From Halanaerobiaceae bacterium ANBcell28 (lineage in GTDB: Bacteria > Bacillota > Halanaerobiia > Halanaerobiales > DTU029): 64,000 bases of DNA. Positions 1 through 7,889 of the stretch are shown here, one piece after another. The notes under the pieces were generated by a model, which was not told the DNA's origin, searched no databases, and saw only the letters and a list, made by a program, of their open reading frames with translations. A program made the translations under genes and the position numbers. Each line of letters opens with the position of its first letter. Position 1 is the first letter of the stretch. Where the stretch lies: positions 1 to 64,000 of the forward strand of contig JBBJJH010000012.1 in assembly GCA_037623315.1 (NCBI GenBank). The letters run 5' to 3'.

Positions 1-281
1 CTATAGATTTTTGCTGTTGAAACTTTTGTAAATAAAATTTACTCTTTATAGCTGAGCAGGTATGTATATTCTTTATTTTTGAAAAAATATAATGTATAAT
101 AATTAATGAATAATGAATTTGCTTTTGAATAGAGAAGATAAATAAATTTAGTTGTCTTATTATGAAGTCTTTAAAACATTAAGAGAAATAAACTATTATC
201 ATTTTTAAAGGATATGGAGTTTTTCTATAGAATAAATTAAGATAGCTCTAAGAATAAAGCGCAATTAGGGAGATGAAGTAA
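1..281. other. Leading intergenic stretch, no gene seen
   Basis: No open frame with a ribosome site is visible on either strand, and no gene tail enters from the left edge. Two overlapping TATAAT hexamers occur at 88-93 and 95-100 without a convincing -35 box. A short ATAAAGCGC (254-262) just before the next gene matches half of the LacI-type operators found at 17.3-17.5 kb. The ribosome site for the next gene (AGGGAGATGA) lies near 266-276. Confidence 0.5.
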
Positions 282-917
282 ATGGATAACGATTTTTTTA
301 ATAGTGATGGCACTCTTTTTAAAGTTTTTGAATGGGTAAGTAGACTGGTATTTCTTAATCTTTTGTGGATTTTCTTTACTATTTTAGGATTGGGCATATT
401 TGGTTTTATGCCTGCAACCCTTGCTACATTTAGCCAAATATATAAATGGCTAGACGGTAAAAACAATATAAAATTATTAAAAGAATTTTGGAAGGATTAT
501 AAAGCAAGCTTTATAAGAATAAATTTAATTGGCTTTGTAATGATTATAATAGCTTTTATATTATATATAGACTTAAGCTATTTTCAGGAAAGGACCGGGA
601 TCCTCTTTTCTTTTTTAACCATAATAGTCTGGTTATTAATATTCTTTTATATTTTTGTTTTCATATATATGTTCCCGATTTTTTTAAAGTATGATCTTAA
701 AATTTATTATATTTTAAAAAATGCTCTCTTTTTTGTTTTTATAACCCCTAAGGAAACAGTACAAATGATTCTTGCATTAATCTTACCATTAATATTTTTT
801 AGATATTTGCCAAGTTTATTGCCTTTTTTAGGTGTTAGTTTACCAATTTTCTTAATATCCTGGGTTTCAAATAAGACTCTTTACAAGGTAGAGGAGAAAG
901 TCCGACAAAACAATTAA
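282..917 (+). CDS. DUF624 (YesL-type) integral membrane protein
   Basis: This is a 211-residue hydrophobic protein with about five membrane segments (roughly residues 20-50, 80-105, 115-145, 150-165 and 170-195). The N-terminal pattern, with a phenylalanine-rich start, a WIFFTILGLGIFGFMPA segment and then a TFSQIYKWLDG loop, is typical of the DUF624/YesL family. In Firmicutes such genes usually sit with carbohydrate ABC importers, and yesL belongs to the rhamnogalacturonan cluster of Bacillus subtilis. The exact function is unknown. The ATG has a good upstream AGGGAGATGA ribosome site. The next gene is a LacI regulator. An operator-like half site lies just before the start, so co-regulation with the 16-40 kb locus is possible but unproven. 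Confidence 0.8.
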   Translation: MDNDFFNSDGTLFKVFEWVSRLVFLNLLWIFFTILGLGIFGFMPATLATFSQIYKWLDGKNNIKLLKEFWKDYKASFIRINLIGFVMIIIAFILYIDLSYFQERTGILFSFLTIIVWLLIFFYIFVFIYMFPIFLKYDLKIYYILKNALFFVFITPKETVQMILALILPLIFFRYLPSLLPFLGVSLPIFLISWVSNKTLYKVEEKVRQNN

Positions 918-939
918 TTCTTTCCCGAAAGATTAAAAC

Positions 940-968
940 TTGCTCAAAGTTTTATTTTGTGGTATAAT
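940..968 (+). promoter_or_regulatory. Promoter of the LacI-family gene
   Basis: TTGCTC at 940-945 and TATAAT at 963-968 are separated by 17 bases, with TGTGG immediately before the -10. The predicted transcript would start only about 20 bases before the gene. Confidence 0.55.
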
Positions 969-994
969 TTTCTTAAAAGTGCGTGGTGATAAAA

Positions 995-2044
995 ATGGCA
1001 GTAACAATTGATGATGTAGCAAAAAAGGCCGGTGTAGCTAGCTCAACAGTATCAAGGGTATTTAATAATAAAGGAAGAATATCTGAAGAAACAAGACAAA
1101 GAGTACTAGAGGTTGCCAAAGATTTGAATTATCAACCAAGAAAATATGAAAAAAAGAAGCAAGTAATACTAAATAATAATATATTTATTATTTATAACAA
1201 AAAAACTCAAGTTGAAAATAATATTTTTTATAATGAAGTAATGGAAGGTTTAGAACAAATTCTTTCAGAAAATCAATATAATTTATTATTTAAAACAATA
1301 AGTGGAGAAAAAGAAAAAGATCAACAAATAATAGATTTTATTTTAAACTCCGATGATAAAGCTGGAATAATATTTTTGGGTTTTCTTGGTTATGAAATGG
1401 ATAATGATATAATAGTAAGTATAAAAGAAAAAGGTATTCCGCTAATACTTATAGATAATATTCTTTTGGAACAAGATGTTGATTGTGTTGTTACTGATAA
1501 TTATTATGGAGCAATAAAAGGGGTTAACTATTTAATTGAACTCGGTCACAAAGAGATAGCTTTTATTGGTGGCCCTTTAAGTCATGTTTCTTTAAATGAA
1601 AGATATATGGGATATAAAACAGCTCTTAAAAGAGCAGGATTTGAAAAAAAAGATCATTTAGTTAAGATATGTGATCCTGATTTTTTAGTTGAAGAAGGAT
1701 ATCAAGCTACTTTGGAAATATTTAATAATGATGAAAAAAATCCAAGTGCTATATTTGCAGCTAATGATGATTTGGCTACAGGTGTTTTAAAAGCTGCCAA
1801 CGAAACCGGTATAATTGTACCCGGGCAATTATCAGTTTTAGGTTTTGATGATGTATATTTTTCAAGACATACAACACCACCTTTGTCAACTATTAAGGTT
1901 TTTAAACGACAAATGGGTAGAGAAGCTGCTAAAAGATTATTAGAATTAATTAATGGCATTTCTACTAAACCAATGAAAGATATAGTTACAACAGAATTAG
2001 TTGTAAGGGGTTCTACAGGAAAACCCCCTATTAGTTTAGATTAA
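995..2044 (+). CDS. LacI/GalR-family transcriptional regulator
   Basis: A cytoplasmic sugar-responsive DNA-binding protein of 349 residues. The N-terminal helix-turn-helix (about residues 3-25, TIDDVAKKAGVASSTVSRVFN) and hinge region (RISEETRQRVLEVAKDLNYQP) are classic LacI. They are followed by a periplasmic-binding-protein-like effector domain with typical GGP, GYKTAL, AIFAANDDLATG and SVLGFDD motifs. The ATG at 995 is preferred over an in-frame GTG at 983 because the GTGGTGA ribosome site fits it and the family begins close to the HTH. The gene downstream after a terminator encodes a GH130 phosphorylase, so a mannoside could be the inducer. This is inference. No clear CG-centred palindrome was found before that gene. 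Confidence 0.9.
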   Translation: MAVTIDDVAKKAGVASSTVSRVFNNKGRISEETRQRVLEVAKDLNYQPRKYEKKKQVILNNNIFIIYNKKTQVENNIFYNEVMEGLEQILSENQYNLLFKTISGEKEKDQQIIDFILNSDDKAGIIFLGFLGYEMDNDIIVSIKEKGIPLILIDNILLEQDVDCVVTDNYYGAIKGVNYLIELGHKEIAFIGGPLSHVSLNERYMGYKTALKRAGFEKKDHLVKICDPDFLVEEGYQATLEIFNNDEKNPSAIFAANDDLATGVLKAANETGIIVPGQLSVLGFDDVYFSRHTTPPLSTIKVFKRQMGREAAKRLLELINGISTKPMKDIVTTELVVRGSTGKPPISLD

Positions 2045-2087
2045 AATGCAGCTAGCAAATTCTTAAATAAAATATTTTAGTAAATTT

Positions 2088-2121
2088 CCTTGAGCAAGTA
2101 ATTGCGCAAGGTATTTTTTTT
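2088..2121 (+). terminator. Rho-independent terminator after the LacI gene
   Basis: A 10-bp stem (CCTTGAGCAA / TTGCGCAAGG, one mismatch) with a GTAA loop is followed by an uninterrupted T run. The T run overlaps the -35 box of the next promoter. Confidence 0.85.
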
Positions 2122-2148
2122 GCCTTATAAAAGTTTTTATGATATAAT
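2120..2148 (+). promoter_or_regulatory. Candidate promoter for the GH130 gene
   Basis: TTGCCT (2120-2125) and TATAAT (2143-2148) are separated by 17 bases. The -35 box starts inside the T tract of the preceding terminator. Confidence 0.5.
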
Positions 2149-2428
2149 TATATTACTGATGTAAGTGTTAGAATAGCAAGCATTCAAAAGATTGAGCAAC
2201 ATTTTGAGCAAAAATAAGTTTTCTTGATTTTACTTACTTTTTTATTGCTAGTGTCAAAAAATCTATCAAAAAGTTATGCATAGAAAAATATATCTATTGA
2301 GGCTTTACTGATTTTTTATCAAGTTGATACTTGTTTTATATTGATGATGCATTTAATATTTAATGCTTGCCTTAAAAGTTTATGCCTTTTTAGAAATATG
2401 AAAAAAATATTTATAAGGAGAGGTTGAA

Positions 2429-3415
2429 ATGAATAAAAAAGTAAAAATTATAGGAGAATCACTAACTAATATTCCCTGGGAGGATAAACCTGATGGCTGT
2501 AAAGATCCTGTTTGGCGTTATAGTAAAAACCCTATTATACCAAGGGATTTATTAGCGACTTCAAATAGTATCTTCAACAGTGCTGTTGTTCCATTTGAAG
2601 GAGAGTTTGCTGGTGTTTTTCGTGTAGATAACAAAGCTAGAGATATGCAGATTCATGCAGGTAGGAGTAAGGATGCAATTAACTGGAAATTAGAAGAAGA
2701 AGCAATTGATTTTATATTTGATGACCCAGAAATTGGTGAGTCATGGTATAAATATGATCCTAGAGTAGTTAAAATAGAAGATACATATTATATTATCTGG
2801 TGTAATGGTTATCATGGTCCAACTATAGGTCTTGGCTACACTACTGACTTTAAGAATTTTTATCAATTAGAAAATGCTTTTTTACCTTTTAATAGAAATG
2901 GTGTTTTGTTCCCTAGAAAAATAAATGGAAAATATGTAATGTTGAGTAGACCAAGTGATAACGGTCATACACCTTTTGGAGATATCTTTTTAAGCGAAAG
3001 CCCAGATTTAGTTCACTGGGGAAAACATCGTTTTGTAATGGGTACCACTGGTGGTTGGCAGAGTACCAAAATAGGCCCAGGACCTGCCCCGATAGAGACT
3101 AATGAAGGATGGTTAATGATATATCATGGTGTGTTAACATCTTGTAATGGATATGTTTATAGTATGGGGGCAGCTTTGTTAGATATTGATGAACCATGGA
3201 AGGTTAAGTATAGAACAAAGCCATATTTCTTATCACCACAAACAGAATATGAGTGTGTTGGAGATGTACCTAATGTAGCCTTCCCTTGTGCTGCTTTAAG
3301 TGATGCTGATACAGGCCGAATAGTTATCTATTATGGTGGTGCTGACACAGTTGTAGCGATAGCTTTTACCACCGTTGATGAATTAGTTAATTACACAAAA
3401 GAGAACTCTTTATAA
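2429..3415 (+). CDS. GH130 beta-mannoside phosphorylase
   Basis: A 328-residue cytoplasmic enzyme of glycoside hydrolase family 130, which phosphorolyses beta-mannosides and releases mannose 1-phosphate. It closely follows my memory of the gut enzyme UhgbMP, which acts on mannosyl-beta-1,4-GlcNAc of N-glycan cores: [14 protein letters not shown] near residue 30, [12 protein letters not shown] near 45, YDPRV at 109-113, [39 protein letters not shown] and [11 protein letters not shown]. The Asp in YDPRV (D110) aligns with the expected proton donor. There is no signal peptide. The start has an AAGGAGAGG ribosome site. The gene is single, with its own promoter and terminator, beside a LacI regulator. 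The subfamily (GH130_2-like) is fairly sure. The exact substrate is not. Confidence 0.9.
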   Translation: MNKKVKIIGESLTNIPWEDKPDGCKDPVWRYSKNPIIPRDLLATSNSIFNSAVVPFEGEFAGVFRVDNKARDMQIHAGRSKDAINWKLEEEAIDFIFDDPEIGESWYKYDPRVVKIEDTYYIIWCNGYHGPTIGLGYTTDFKNFYQLENAFLPFNRNGVLFPRKINGKYVMLSRPSDNGHTPFGDIFLSESPDLVHWGKHRFVMGTTGGWQSTKIGPGPAPIETNEGWLMIYHGVLTSCNGYVYSMGAALLDIDEPWKVKYRTKPYFLSPQTEYECVGDVPNVAFPCAALSDADTGRIVIYYGGADTVVAIAFTTVDELVNYTKENSL

Positions 3416-3420
3416 TATAT

Positions 3421-3445
3421 GTTCATTCAGCAAATGGCTAAACAG
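3421..3445 (+). repeat. Dispersed repeat copy, partner of 39884-39908
   Basis: These 25 bases match 39884-39908 at 23 positions (GTTCATTCAGCAAATGGCTA here). The partner forms the right arm region of an 83-bp inverted-repeat element. See the findings. Confidence 0.45.
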
Positions 3446-3520
3446 TAGTCTGTTATAAACGCTTCCGCCAATTGCAAAGTTTATGTTATATAGTAAAATA
3501 AACGACATGATACTTCCAAA

Positions 3521-3572
3521 GTAGATAGTCTATTCGAATTTGAATAGATTGTCTACTTGGGGGTATTTTTTT
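3521..3572 (+). terminator. Terminator after the GH130 gene
   Basis: A 15-bp stem (GTAGATAGTCTATTC pairing with GAATAGATTGTCTAC, with G-U pairs) around GAATTT is followed by GGGGTATTTTTTT. Confidence 0.85.
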
Positions 3573-3640
3573 ATGTCAAAAAAATCTTTTTAAAGTAAAA
3601 GGGTGATTTTTATTATTTTACTTAAAAATTAAAATTTCTA

Positions 3641-3682
3641 TCACAAATTTTTCACAAATATGAATTATACTTATTATTGTAA
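3641..3682 (+). promoter_or_regulatory. Shared promoter element, copy 1
   Basis: The block starts with TCACAAA and a second TTCACA 11 bases later, then TATACT (3666-3671, candidate -10) and ends TTGTAA. It matches copy 2 at 4137-4178 at 33 of 42 positions without gaps. Direct repeats spaced 11 bp upstream of a -10 are what OmpR/PhoB-family regulators typically bind. Confidence 0.6.
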
Positions 3683-3758
3683 AAGCTCATATCATTCAGG
3701 AGGTGTTTTAAGATTTAGCTTATTTTTTCTAAATTAAAAAAATAAAGGAGTGTTGTTA

Positions 3759-4010
3759 ATGGGTTTGTTTTCTATATTTTCTAAATCAAAGTATGATGAT
3801 AAGAAGTTAACTATTACGGCAGAAAGTGCAATAAAGAATCATCCTTTTTTAAAAAAAGAGACTAATGTTAGTGCTATATCTGAAGACGGGGTCGTACAAA
3901 TTATTGGTGCTGTAAAATCAGAAAAAAATAAAAATAAAATACTAAAAGAAGTTAAAAAAAGATTGAAATCACTTAATTACGAAAGAATAGAAGATAATTT
4001 AACTTCTTGA
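3759..4010 (+). CDS. Small BON-like domain protein
   Basis: An 83-residue protein, basic at both ends. After a short N-terminus (MGLFSIFSKSKYDDKKL) it has one alpha-beta unit, with the pattern of a helix (AESAIKNHPFLK), a strand (NVSAISEDGVVQIIGAV) and a helix (NKILKEVKKRLKSL). This resembles a single BON (OsmY/nodulation) domain, a small fold that often binds membranes or carbohydrates. There is no signal peptide. The ATG at 3759 sits 8 bases after AAAGGAG. An in-frame GTG at 3750 is too close to the ribosome site to be used. It stands first in the envelope module and has the same promoter type as the next gene. The BON assignment is moderate, by pattern only. Confidence 0.6.
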   Translation: MGLFSIFSKSKYDDKKLTITAESAIKNHPFLKKETNVSAISEDGVVQIIGAVKSEKNKNKILKEVKKRLKSLNYERIEDNLTS

Positions 4011-4136
4011 ATATAAGTAGAATTTTAATATAATACTTTCTTGAACGCTTTATAATATTGACTAGAAATATATTTAATGATCTAAGAATTGTTTAAATAT
4101 TAGAACTCTATATTTACGTTTAAAATAAAAGCTTTC

Positions 4137-4178
4137 TCACAAAATTATCACATTTATCAAATAAACTTATATTTGTAA
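4137..4178 (+). promoter_or_regulatory. Shared promoter element, copy 2
   Basis: TCACAAA (4137-4143) and TCACA (4148-4152) form direct repeats spaced 11 bases, followed by TAAACT (4162-4167, candidate -10) and TTGTAA. It is identical to copy 1 at 33 of 42 positions, with the same total length. Confidence 0.6.
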
Positions 4179-4192
4179 TAAACAAAGGAAGG

Positions 4193-4795
4193 GTGCTTAA
4201 AATTAATATTAAAAAAACATTTTTAATCGTATCATTATTGCTAATTTTGTCCGTTTCACTTATTGCTGCAGAAACAACTATTGTTGCTGAAATTAATGAT
4301 GAAGAAATAACATTATTAGAATTAGAGGAGCAGGCTAATCTTCAAGATTTAGTAATGCAAGTTTCTCAAGTTAATCAAGAATTTGCTGAAGTTTTATTTT
4401 CTACAGAAGAGGGCCAAGCAATATTAGATGAATATCAAGAAATGAAGTTGGATGAGTTAATCAATGAGAGAATTCTCATAGCTGAAGCAGAAAAGAATGA
4501 TATTACAATTAGTGAGTCTGAAAAAGACGAAATATTTGAAGCTCATATTCAATTAATTGTAGAGCAAAATGACTTAAGTGAAGAAGAATTGTTATTAGTT
4601 CTAGCTCAACAAGGTATTGAATCTTTAGAAGAGTATCAAGAGTTAATATTAGATGAAGAGACCTTAGTGTTAGAGAAATTTCTAGAAGAGGAAGTTTTGA
4701 GTGATTATGACTTAAGTGATCCTAATACAGGTGAAATTTTAAATAACTATATATATGAATTAAGAGAAGAAGCAGATATTAATATTTATTTATAA
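4193..4795 (+). CDS. Secreted SurA-N-like chaperone domain protein
   Basis: A 200-residue, very acidic protein. An N-terminal signal peptide (about residues 1-26, KKTFLIVSLLLILSVSLIAAE) is followed by a helical region with the SurA/PrsA-type chaperone layout: AEINDEEITLLELEEQA near 32-48, a long helix, DELINERILIAEAEKNDITISESE near 88-110, and a QGIESLEEYQE segment near 140. There is no parvulin isomerase domain, so this is the chaperone part alone. It would act outside the cytoplasmic membrane on secreted proteins. The start is uncertain: the GTG at 4193 almost touches the AAGGAAGG ribosome site, and no other ATG/GTG/TTG fits before the signal peptide. It has its own promoter element and is followed by a small lipoprotein gene. 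Confidence 0.65.
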   Translation: MLKINIKKTFLIVSLLLILSVSLIAAETTIVAEINDEEITLLELEEQANLQDLVMQVSQVNQEFAEVLFSTEEGQAILDEYQEMKLDELINERILIAEAEKNDITISESEKDEIFEAHIQLIVEQNDLSEEELLLVLAQQGIESLEEYQELILDEETLVLEKFLEEEVLSDYDLSDPNTGEILNNYIYELREEADINIYL

Positions 4796-4850
4796 TAGAC
4801 TCTATTGTAAATTAACTTTGTTTTCAAATATTGAAAGGGGGTGGCAGTTC

Positions 4851-5048
4851 ATGATTTCAAAGAAATTCCTTATTCTTTCATTGCTTGTAGTTTTAGTCTT
4901 CAGTTTTGTCTTAGTAGGTTGTGGTACAGGTGATTATGAAGATTTTGATTTTGAAGAAAATCAGATTGAAGACTCTGATCCATTTGTAGATGATTTTGGT
5001 GGGAATGATTTTGACGGTGGAAATGATGGCTTTGATACTGGATTTTAG
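4851..5048 (+). CDS. Small acidic lipoprotein
   Basis: A 65-residue predicted lipoprotein. The signal region MISKKFLILSLLVVLVFSFVL ends in the lipobox LVGC, with cysteine near residue 24. The mature part of about 42 residues is almost entirely Asp, Glu, Gly, Phe and Asn, with DF/GN/DG repeats that could bind calcium. I do not recognise a family. The ATG at 4851 follows a GGGGGTGG ribosome site by about 7 bases. Upstream in-frame TTG codons would destroy the signal peptide shape. It lies just after the SurA-like gene, probably in the same transcript, and is closed by a very strong terminator. Confidence 0.7.
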   Translation: MISKKFLILSLLVVLVFSFVLVGCGTGDYEDFDFEENQIEDSDPFVDDFGGNDFDGGNDGFDTGF

Positions 5049-5079
5049 ATATAGTATAAATATAGTCTAAGTAATTAAT

Positions 5080-5125
5080 AATAGTCCTAATTAGCTTTTA
5101 AAAGCTAATTAGGACTATTATTTTA
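5080..5125. terminator. Strong palindromic terminator
   Basis: A perfect 20-bp inverted repeat (5080-5099 and 5100-5119, arm AATAGTCCTAATTAGCTTTT) is followed by ATTTTATT. It closes the BON/SurA/lipoprotein block. Confidence 0.8.
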
Positions 5126-5127
5126 TT

Positions 5128-5174
5128 AACTCAAACTTAGCAGTTGCTATAAATTTTTCTGCGAAGTTTGAGTT
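5128..5174. repeat. Stem-loop repeat sharing sequence with 39792-39821
   Basis: The arms AACTCAAACTTAGCAG and CTGCGAAGTTTGAGTT pair at 15 of 16 positions around a 15-base loop. The reverse complement of 5145-5174 matches 39792-39821 at 27 of 30 positions, including 17 in a row. Confidence 0.55.
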
Positions 5175-5247
5175 ATTAAGATAAATGTAAGTAGAATAAT
5201 GGGTATGATAAATTGTCTAAATTTTGTTAAAGTTGAGGAATTAATTC

Positions 5248-5276
5248 TTGAAGTAATTATAATTAAGATATATAAT
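5248..5276 (+). promoter_or_regulatory. Promoter of the two-component system
   Basis: TTGAAG (5248-5253), a 17-base spacer and TATAAT (5271-5276). The spacer and the following bases contain a repeated AATTATAATTAAG that could hold a regulator. Confidence 0.6.
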
Positions 5277-5328
5277 TATAATTAAGTACTTATATTACCT
5301 TTGTTATAGATAAGAAGAGGTGAGCTAA

Positions 5329-6006
5329 ATGGCTAATGTTTTAATTATAGATGACGATCAAAAAATATGTAAAATATTGAAAGATTACTTTGAATTTGAA
5401 GGATTTAAAGTTGATTTAGCTTTTACAGGACAGGAAGGTCTTTTGAAGGTAGAAGAAGTGAAACCTGATATAATAATTTTAGATATAATGTTGCCACAAT
5501 TGGATGGTTTAGAGGTATGTCAAAAATTAAGACCTCAAAATAATACACCAATTATTTTTTTGAGTGCAAAAAATAAAGATATTGATAAGATTACAGGTTT
5601 AGAGTTGGGAGCAGATGATTATGTCACCAAACCCTTCAGTCCAAAAGAGGTAGTAGTTAGAGCAAAAAACATATTACGTAGAGTGAAAGAACAAGAAGAA
5701 GAATCTGTTCTTTCTTTTCATAATATTATTATAAATAAAGATTTTCATAGCTTGAAAGTAGAAGGTAAGGAGATTGATTTAACACCTAAAGAGTTTGATC
5801 TTTTATGGGAATTAGCAAGTTCAGAAAAGAAGGTGTTTACTAGAGAAGAGTTATTAAATAAGGTATGGGGCTATGATTATTATGGTGATATACGAACTGT
5901 TGATACACATGTTAAGTCTTTACGTAAAAAAATGGGAGTATATGCAGAGTCATGTCTTAAAACAGTTTGGGGAGTTGGGTATAAGTTTGAGGTGGATATT
6001 AAATAA
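5329..6006 (+). CDS. OmpR/PhoB-family response regulator
   Basis: A 225-residue cytoplasmic transcription factor. The receiver domain (1-120) has the acidic pocket IDDD at residues 7-10, the phosphorylated Asp at D52 (IILDIMLP) and the conserved Lys K101 (VTKPFS). The C-terminal winged helix (about 130-225) has the OmpR signatures LTPKEFDLLWELASS, FTREELLNKVWGYDY and RTVDTHVKSLRKKM. It follows an AAGAGGTGA ribosome site and overlaps the kinase gene by one base (TAATG), so the pair is translationally coupled. OmpR-type proteins bind direct repeats with about 11-bp spacing, the arrangement seen in the promoter elements at 3641 and 4137. This makes those genes plausible targets. Confidence 0.95.
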   Translation: MANVLIIDDDQKICKILKDYFEFEGFKVDLAFTGQEGLLKVEEVKPDIIILDIMLPQLDGLEVCQKLRPQNNTPIIFLSAKNKDIDKITGLELGADDYVTKPFSPKEVVVRAKNILRRVKEQEEESVLSFHNIIINKDFHSLKVEGKEIDLTPKEFDLLWELASSEKKVFTREELLNKVWGYDYYGDIRTVDTHVKSLRKKMGVYAESCLKTVWGVGYKFEVDIK

Positions 6007-7763
6007 TGAAAACATTATTTAGTAAATTACTTATTAGATTTATACTTATAATTATGATAGTTATTTTTATATTTGGTTTTTCATTAATATATATGTTTAG
6101 GGGAATATATTTTTCTAATCAAGAAGATGAGATAATAAATAATAGTCAAGTAATACTGCCTTATCTTTCACAAGCAATTGCTCAGCGAGATAATATGGCT
6201 ATACATAGTTGGCTTGATATATTAGCTAGACAAAATGCTGGACAAGCATGGATAATTGATAGAGAGGGTAATTTGATTTTAAGTTCCCCTTCGATTGCAG
6301 TTGAAGGTTCAATTGTAAATTTTGATTTATATCGTGAAATATTTACACAGGCTAATATAATTACTCAAAGGGTAGAGTTTGGTTATTTTGAGAGGCCTAT
6401 GCTGGTAATTGGTTTGCCGATAATAGAAGATAATATTCCAGAATATGCTTTGTTAGTTTTCACCTCTGTTGCTGGTTTAAACTCAACAGTTATTCAAGTT
6501 CAAAGGATGATGCTTTATTCTTCTATTTTAGCGATAATATTGGCTTTGATTGTTGCTTATAGCTGGTCGAAATCTTTATCAAATCCATTGAAAAAGATGA
6601 GTAAAATAGCTATTGAATTAAGTAATGGTGAATTTGGTAAGACAATACCCATTGAGGAAAAGAATGAAATAGGAACTCTGGCAGAAAGTATTAATTATAT
6701 GTCAAAAAAACTAGAACTAACTATTAAAAATTTAGTTGAGGAAAGAAATAAATTAGAATATATTTTAACTGGAATGGAAGAAGGGGTATTAGCAATAAAC
6801 AACAAAAAGCAAATAGTATTAGTAAATAACTCAGCTTCGTATTTTTTAGGTATTAAGGATAAAGATTTCGAAGGTAAAATTTATAAAAAATATATAAAAA
6901 ATTCTGATTTATCCAATTTGCTGGAGTCTGTTGTTGAAAAAAAGGAAGCGCAGAGTATAGAAATTAATATAGATCAAAATGGCAAAAAAGAACGTATTTT
7001 GATTCATTGTTCTCCAATATATATTTCTAATGATTTGTGGGGTGTGGTTGCTTTATTACAAGACATTAGTGAAAGGTGGAGGTTTGAACAATTACAAAAA
7101 GATTTTGTTGCTAATGTTTCTCATGAATTGAAAGCACCACTATCTTCTATAAGAGGGGCAGGAGAAATCTTATTGGACAAAGTTGTAGTGGAACCTGAAA
7201 AGCAAGAGGAGTATCTGCAAATGATTATTGAAGAAATAAACAGATTAGAGAAAATGCTCAATAAAGTTCTTGATTTATCTGAATTAGATGCACATATAAA
7301 TTATAATAAAAGTAAGCTTGAGGTAAACAAATTAGTCATTAAGGTTAAAAATGTTTTTGTTAAAATTATAAATGATGAGTATAAATTAATTTTAAATCTA
7401 CCAGAAGAACCCTTGTTTGTGAAAGCAAATAAAGAAAGGTTAGAGCAGGTATTATTAAATTATTTAGACAATGCGTATAAGTTTTCTACTGGGGGTATTA
7501 TTGAACTTGGAGTTTGTGAAGAAGCTGAAGAGATTAAGATTTGGGTTAAGGACGAAGGCAAAGGAATAACAGAAGAAAATTTAGAAGATATCTGGCAAAG
7601 ATTTTATAAAGTAGATAAGGCTCGAACTCCAGATGAAGGAGGAAGTGGTCTAGGATTATCTATAGTAAAACAAATTGTAGAAGAGAATCATGGTAGAGTT
7701 TTTGTTGAAAGTAAGGAAGGTAGGGGTTCTATATTTGGATTATATTTACCTAAGTATGTTTAA
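6006..7763 (+). CDS. Membrane sensor histidine kinase with HAMP and PAS domains
   Basis: A 585-residue sensor kinase, partner of the preceding response regulator. It has one membrane helix at about 9-31, an extracytoplasmic sensing domain of about 135 residues that resembles a small Cache fold (AWIIDREGNLILSS near 81), and a second helix at 168-186. A HAMP linker (187-240), a PAS domain (about 245-352), the HisKA region with H373 in VSHELKAPLSSIRG and a HATPase domain follow. The HATPase domain shows the N box LLNYLDNAYKFS, DEGKGI and GGSGLGLSIVKQIVEE. The architecture resembles WalK/ResE/PhoR kinases. The signal sensed cannot be read from sequence. Confidence 0.93.
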   Translation: MKTLFSKLLIRFILIIMIVIFIFGFSLIYMFRGIYFSNQEDEIINNSQVILPYLSQAIAQRDNMAIHSWLDILARQNAGQAWIIDREGNLILSSPSIAVEGSIVNFDLYREIFTQANIITQRVEFGYFERPMLVIGLPIIEDNIPEYALLVFTSVAGLNSTVIQVQRMMLYSSILAIILALIVAYSWSKSLSNPLKKMSKIAIELSNGEFGKTIPIEEKNEIGTLAESINYMSKKLELTIKNLVEERNKLEYILTGMEEGVLAINNKKQIVLVNNSASYFLGIKDKDFEGKIYKKYIKNSDLSNLLESVVEKKEAQSIEINIDQNGKKERILIHCSPIYISNDLWGVVALLQDISERWRFEQLQKDFVANVSHELKAPLSSIRGAGEILLDKVVVEPEKQEEYLQMIIEEINRLEKMLNKVLDLSELDAHINYNKSKLEVNKLVIKVKNVFVKIINDEYKLILNLPEEPLFVKANKERLEQVLLNYLDNAYKFSTGGIIELGVCEEAEEIKIWVKDEGKGITEENLEDIWQRFYKVDKARTPDEGGSGLGLSIVKQIVEENHGRVFVESKEGRGSIFGLYLPKYV

Positions 7764-7799
7764 ATTATAGTAGTATATTTTTTCTGCCTTATTTCGGGT

Positions 7800-7861
7800 T
7801 TATACTAGTATAAACTCTATGGACGATAATATTTGCACGATTTATTTAGTACTGATATATG
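7800..7861 (+). promoter_or_regulatory. Candidate promoter with upstream palindrome for the exporter operon
   Basis: TTGCAC (7833-7838), 17 bases, TATATG (7856-7861). A perfect 14-bp palindrome TTATACTAGTATAA lies at 7800-7813, about 20 bases before the -35, and could be a regulator site. Confidence 0.4.
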
Positions 7862-7889
7862 TGTTCATTGAAAGGGGTTATGTTTTATA

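Larger units (their letters stand above)
2045..2428. other. Intergenic region before the GH130 gene
   Basis: It holds the terminator at 2088-2121 and a promoter at 2120-2148, followed by a leader of about 270 bases in which I see no gene and no known riboswitch motif. Confidence 0.5.
3416..3758. other. Intergenic region before the BON-like gene
   Basis: It contains the repeat copy at 3421-3445, the terminator at 3521-3572, the shared promoter element at 3641-3682 and an orphan GGAGGTG ribosome-like site at 3699-3705 that has no start codon behind it. Confidence 0.6.

Noticed and set aside
1702-1959. Open frame on the minus strand inside the LacI gene
   Set aside because: It has no ribosome site and lies fully inside a well-supported regulator gene; it is an antisense shadow.
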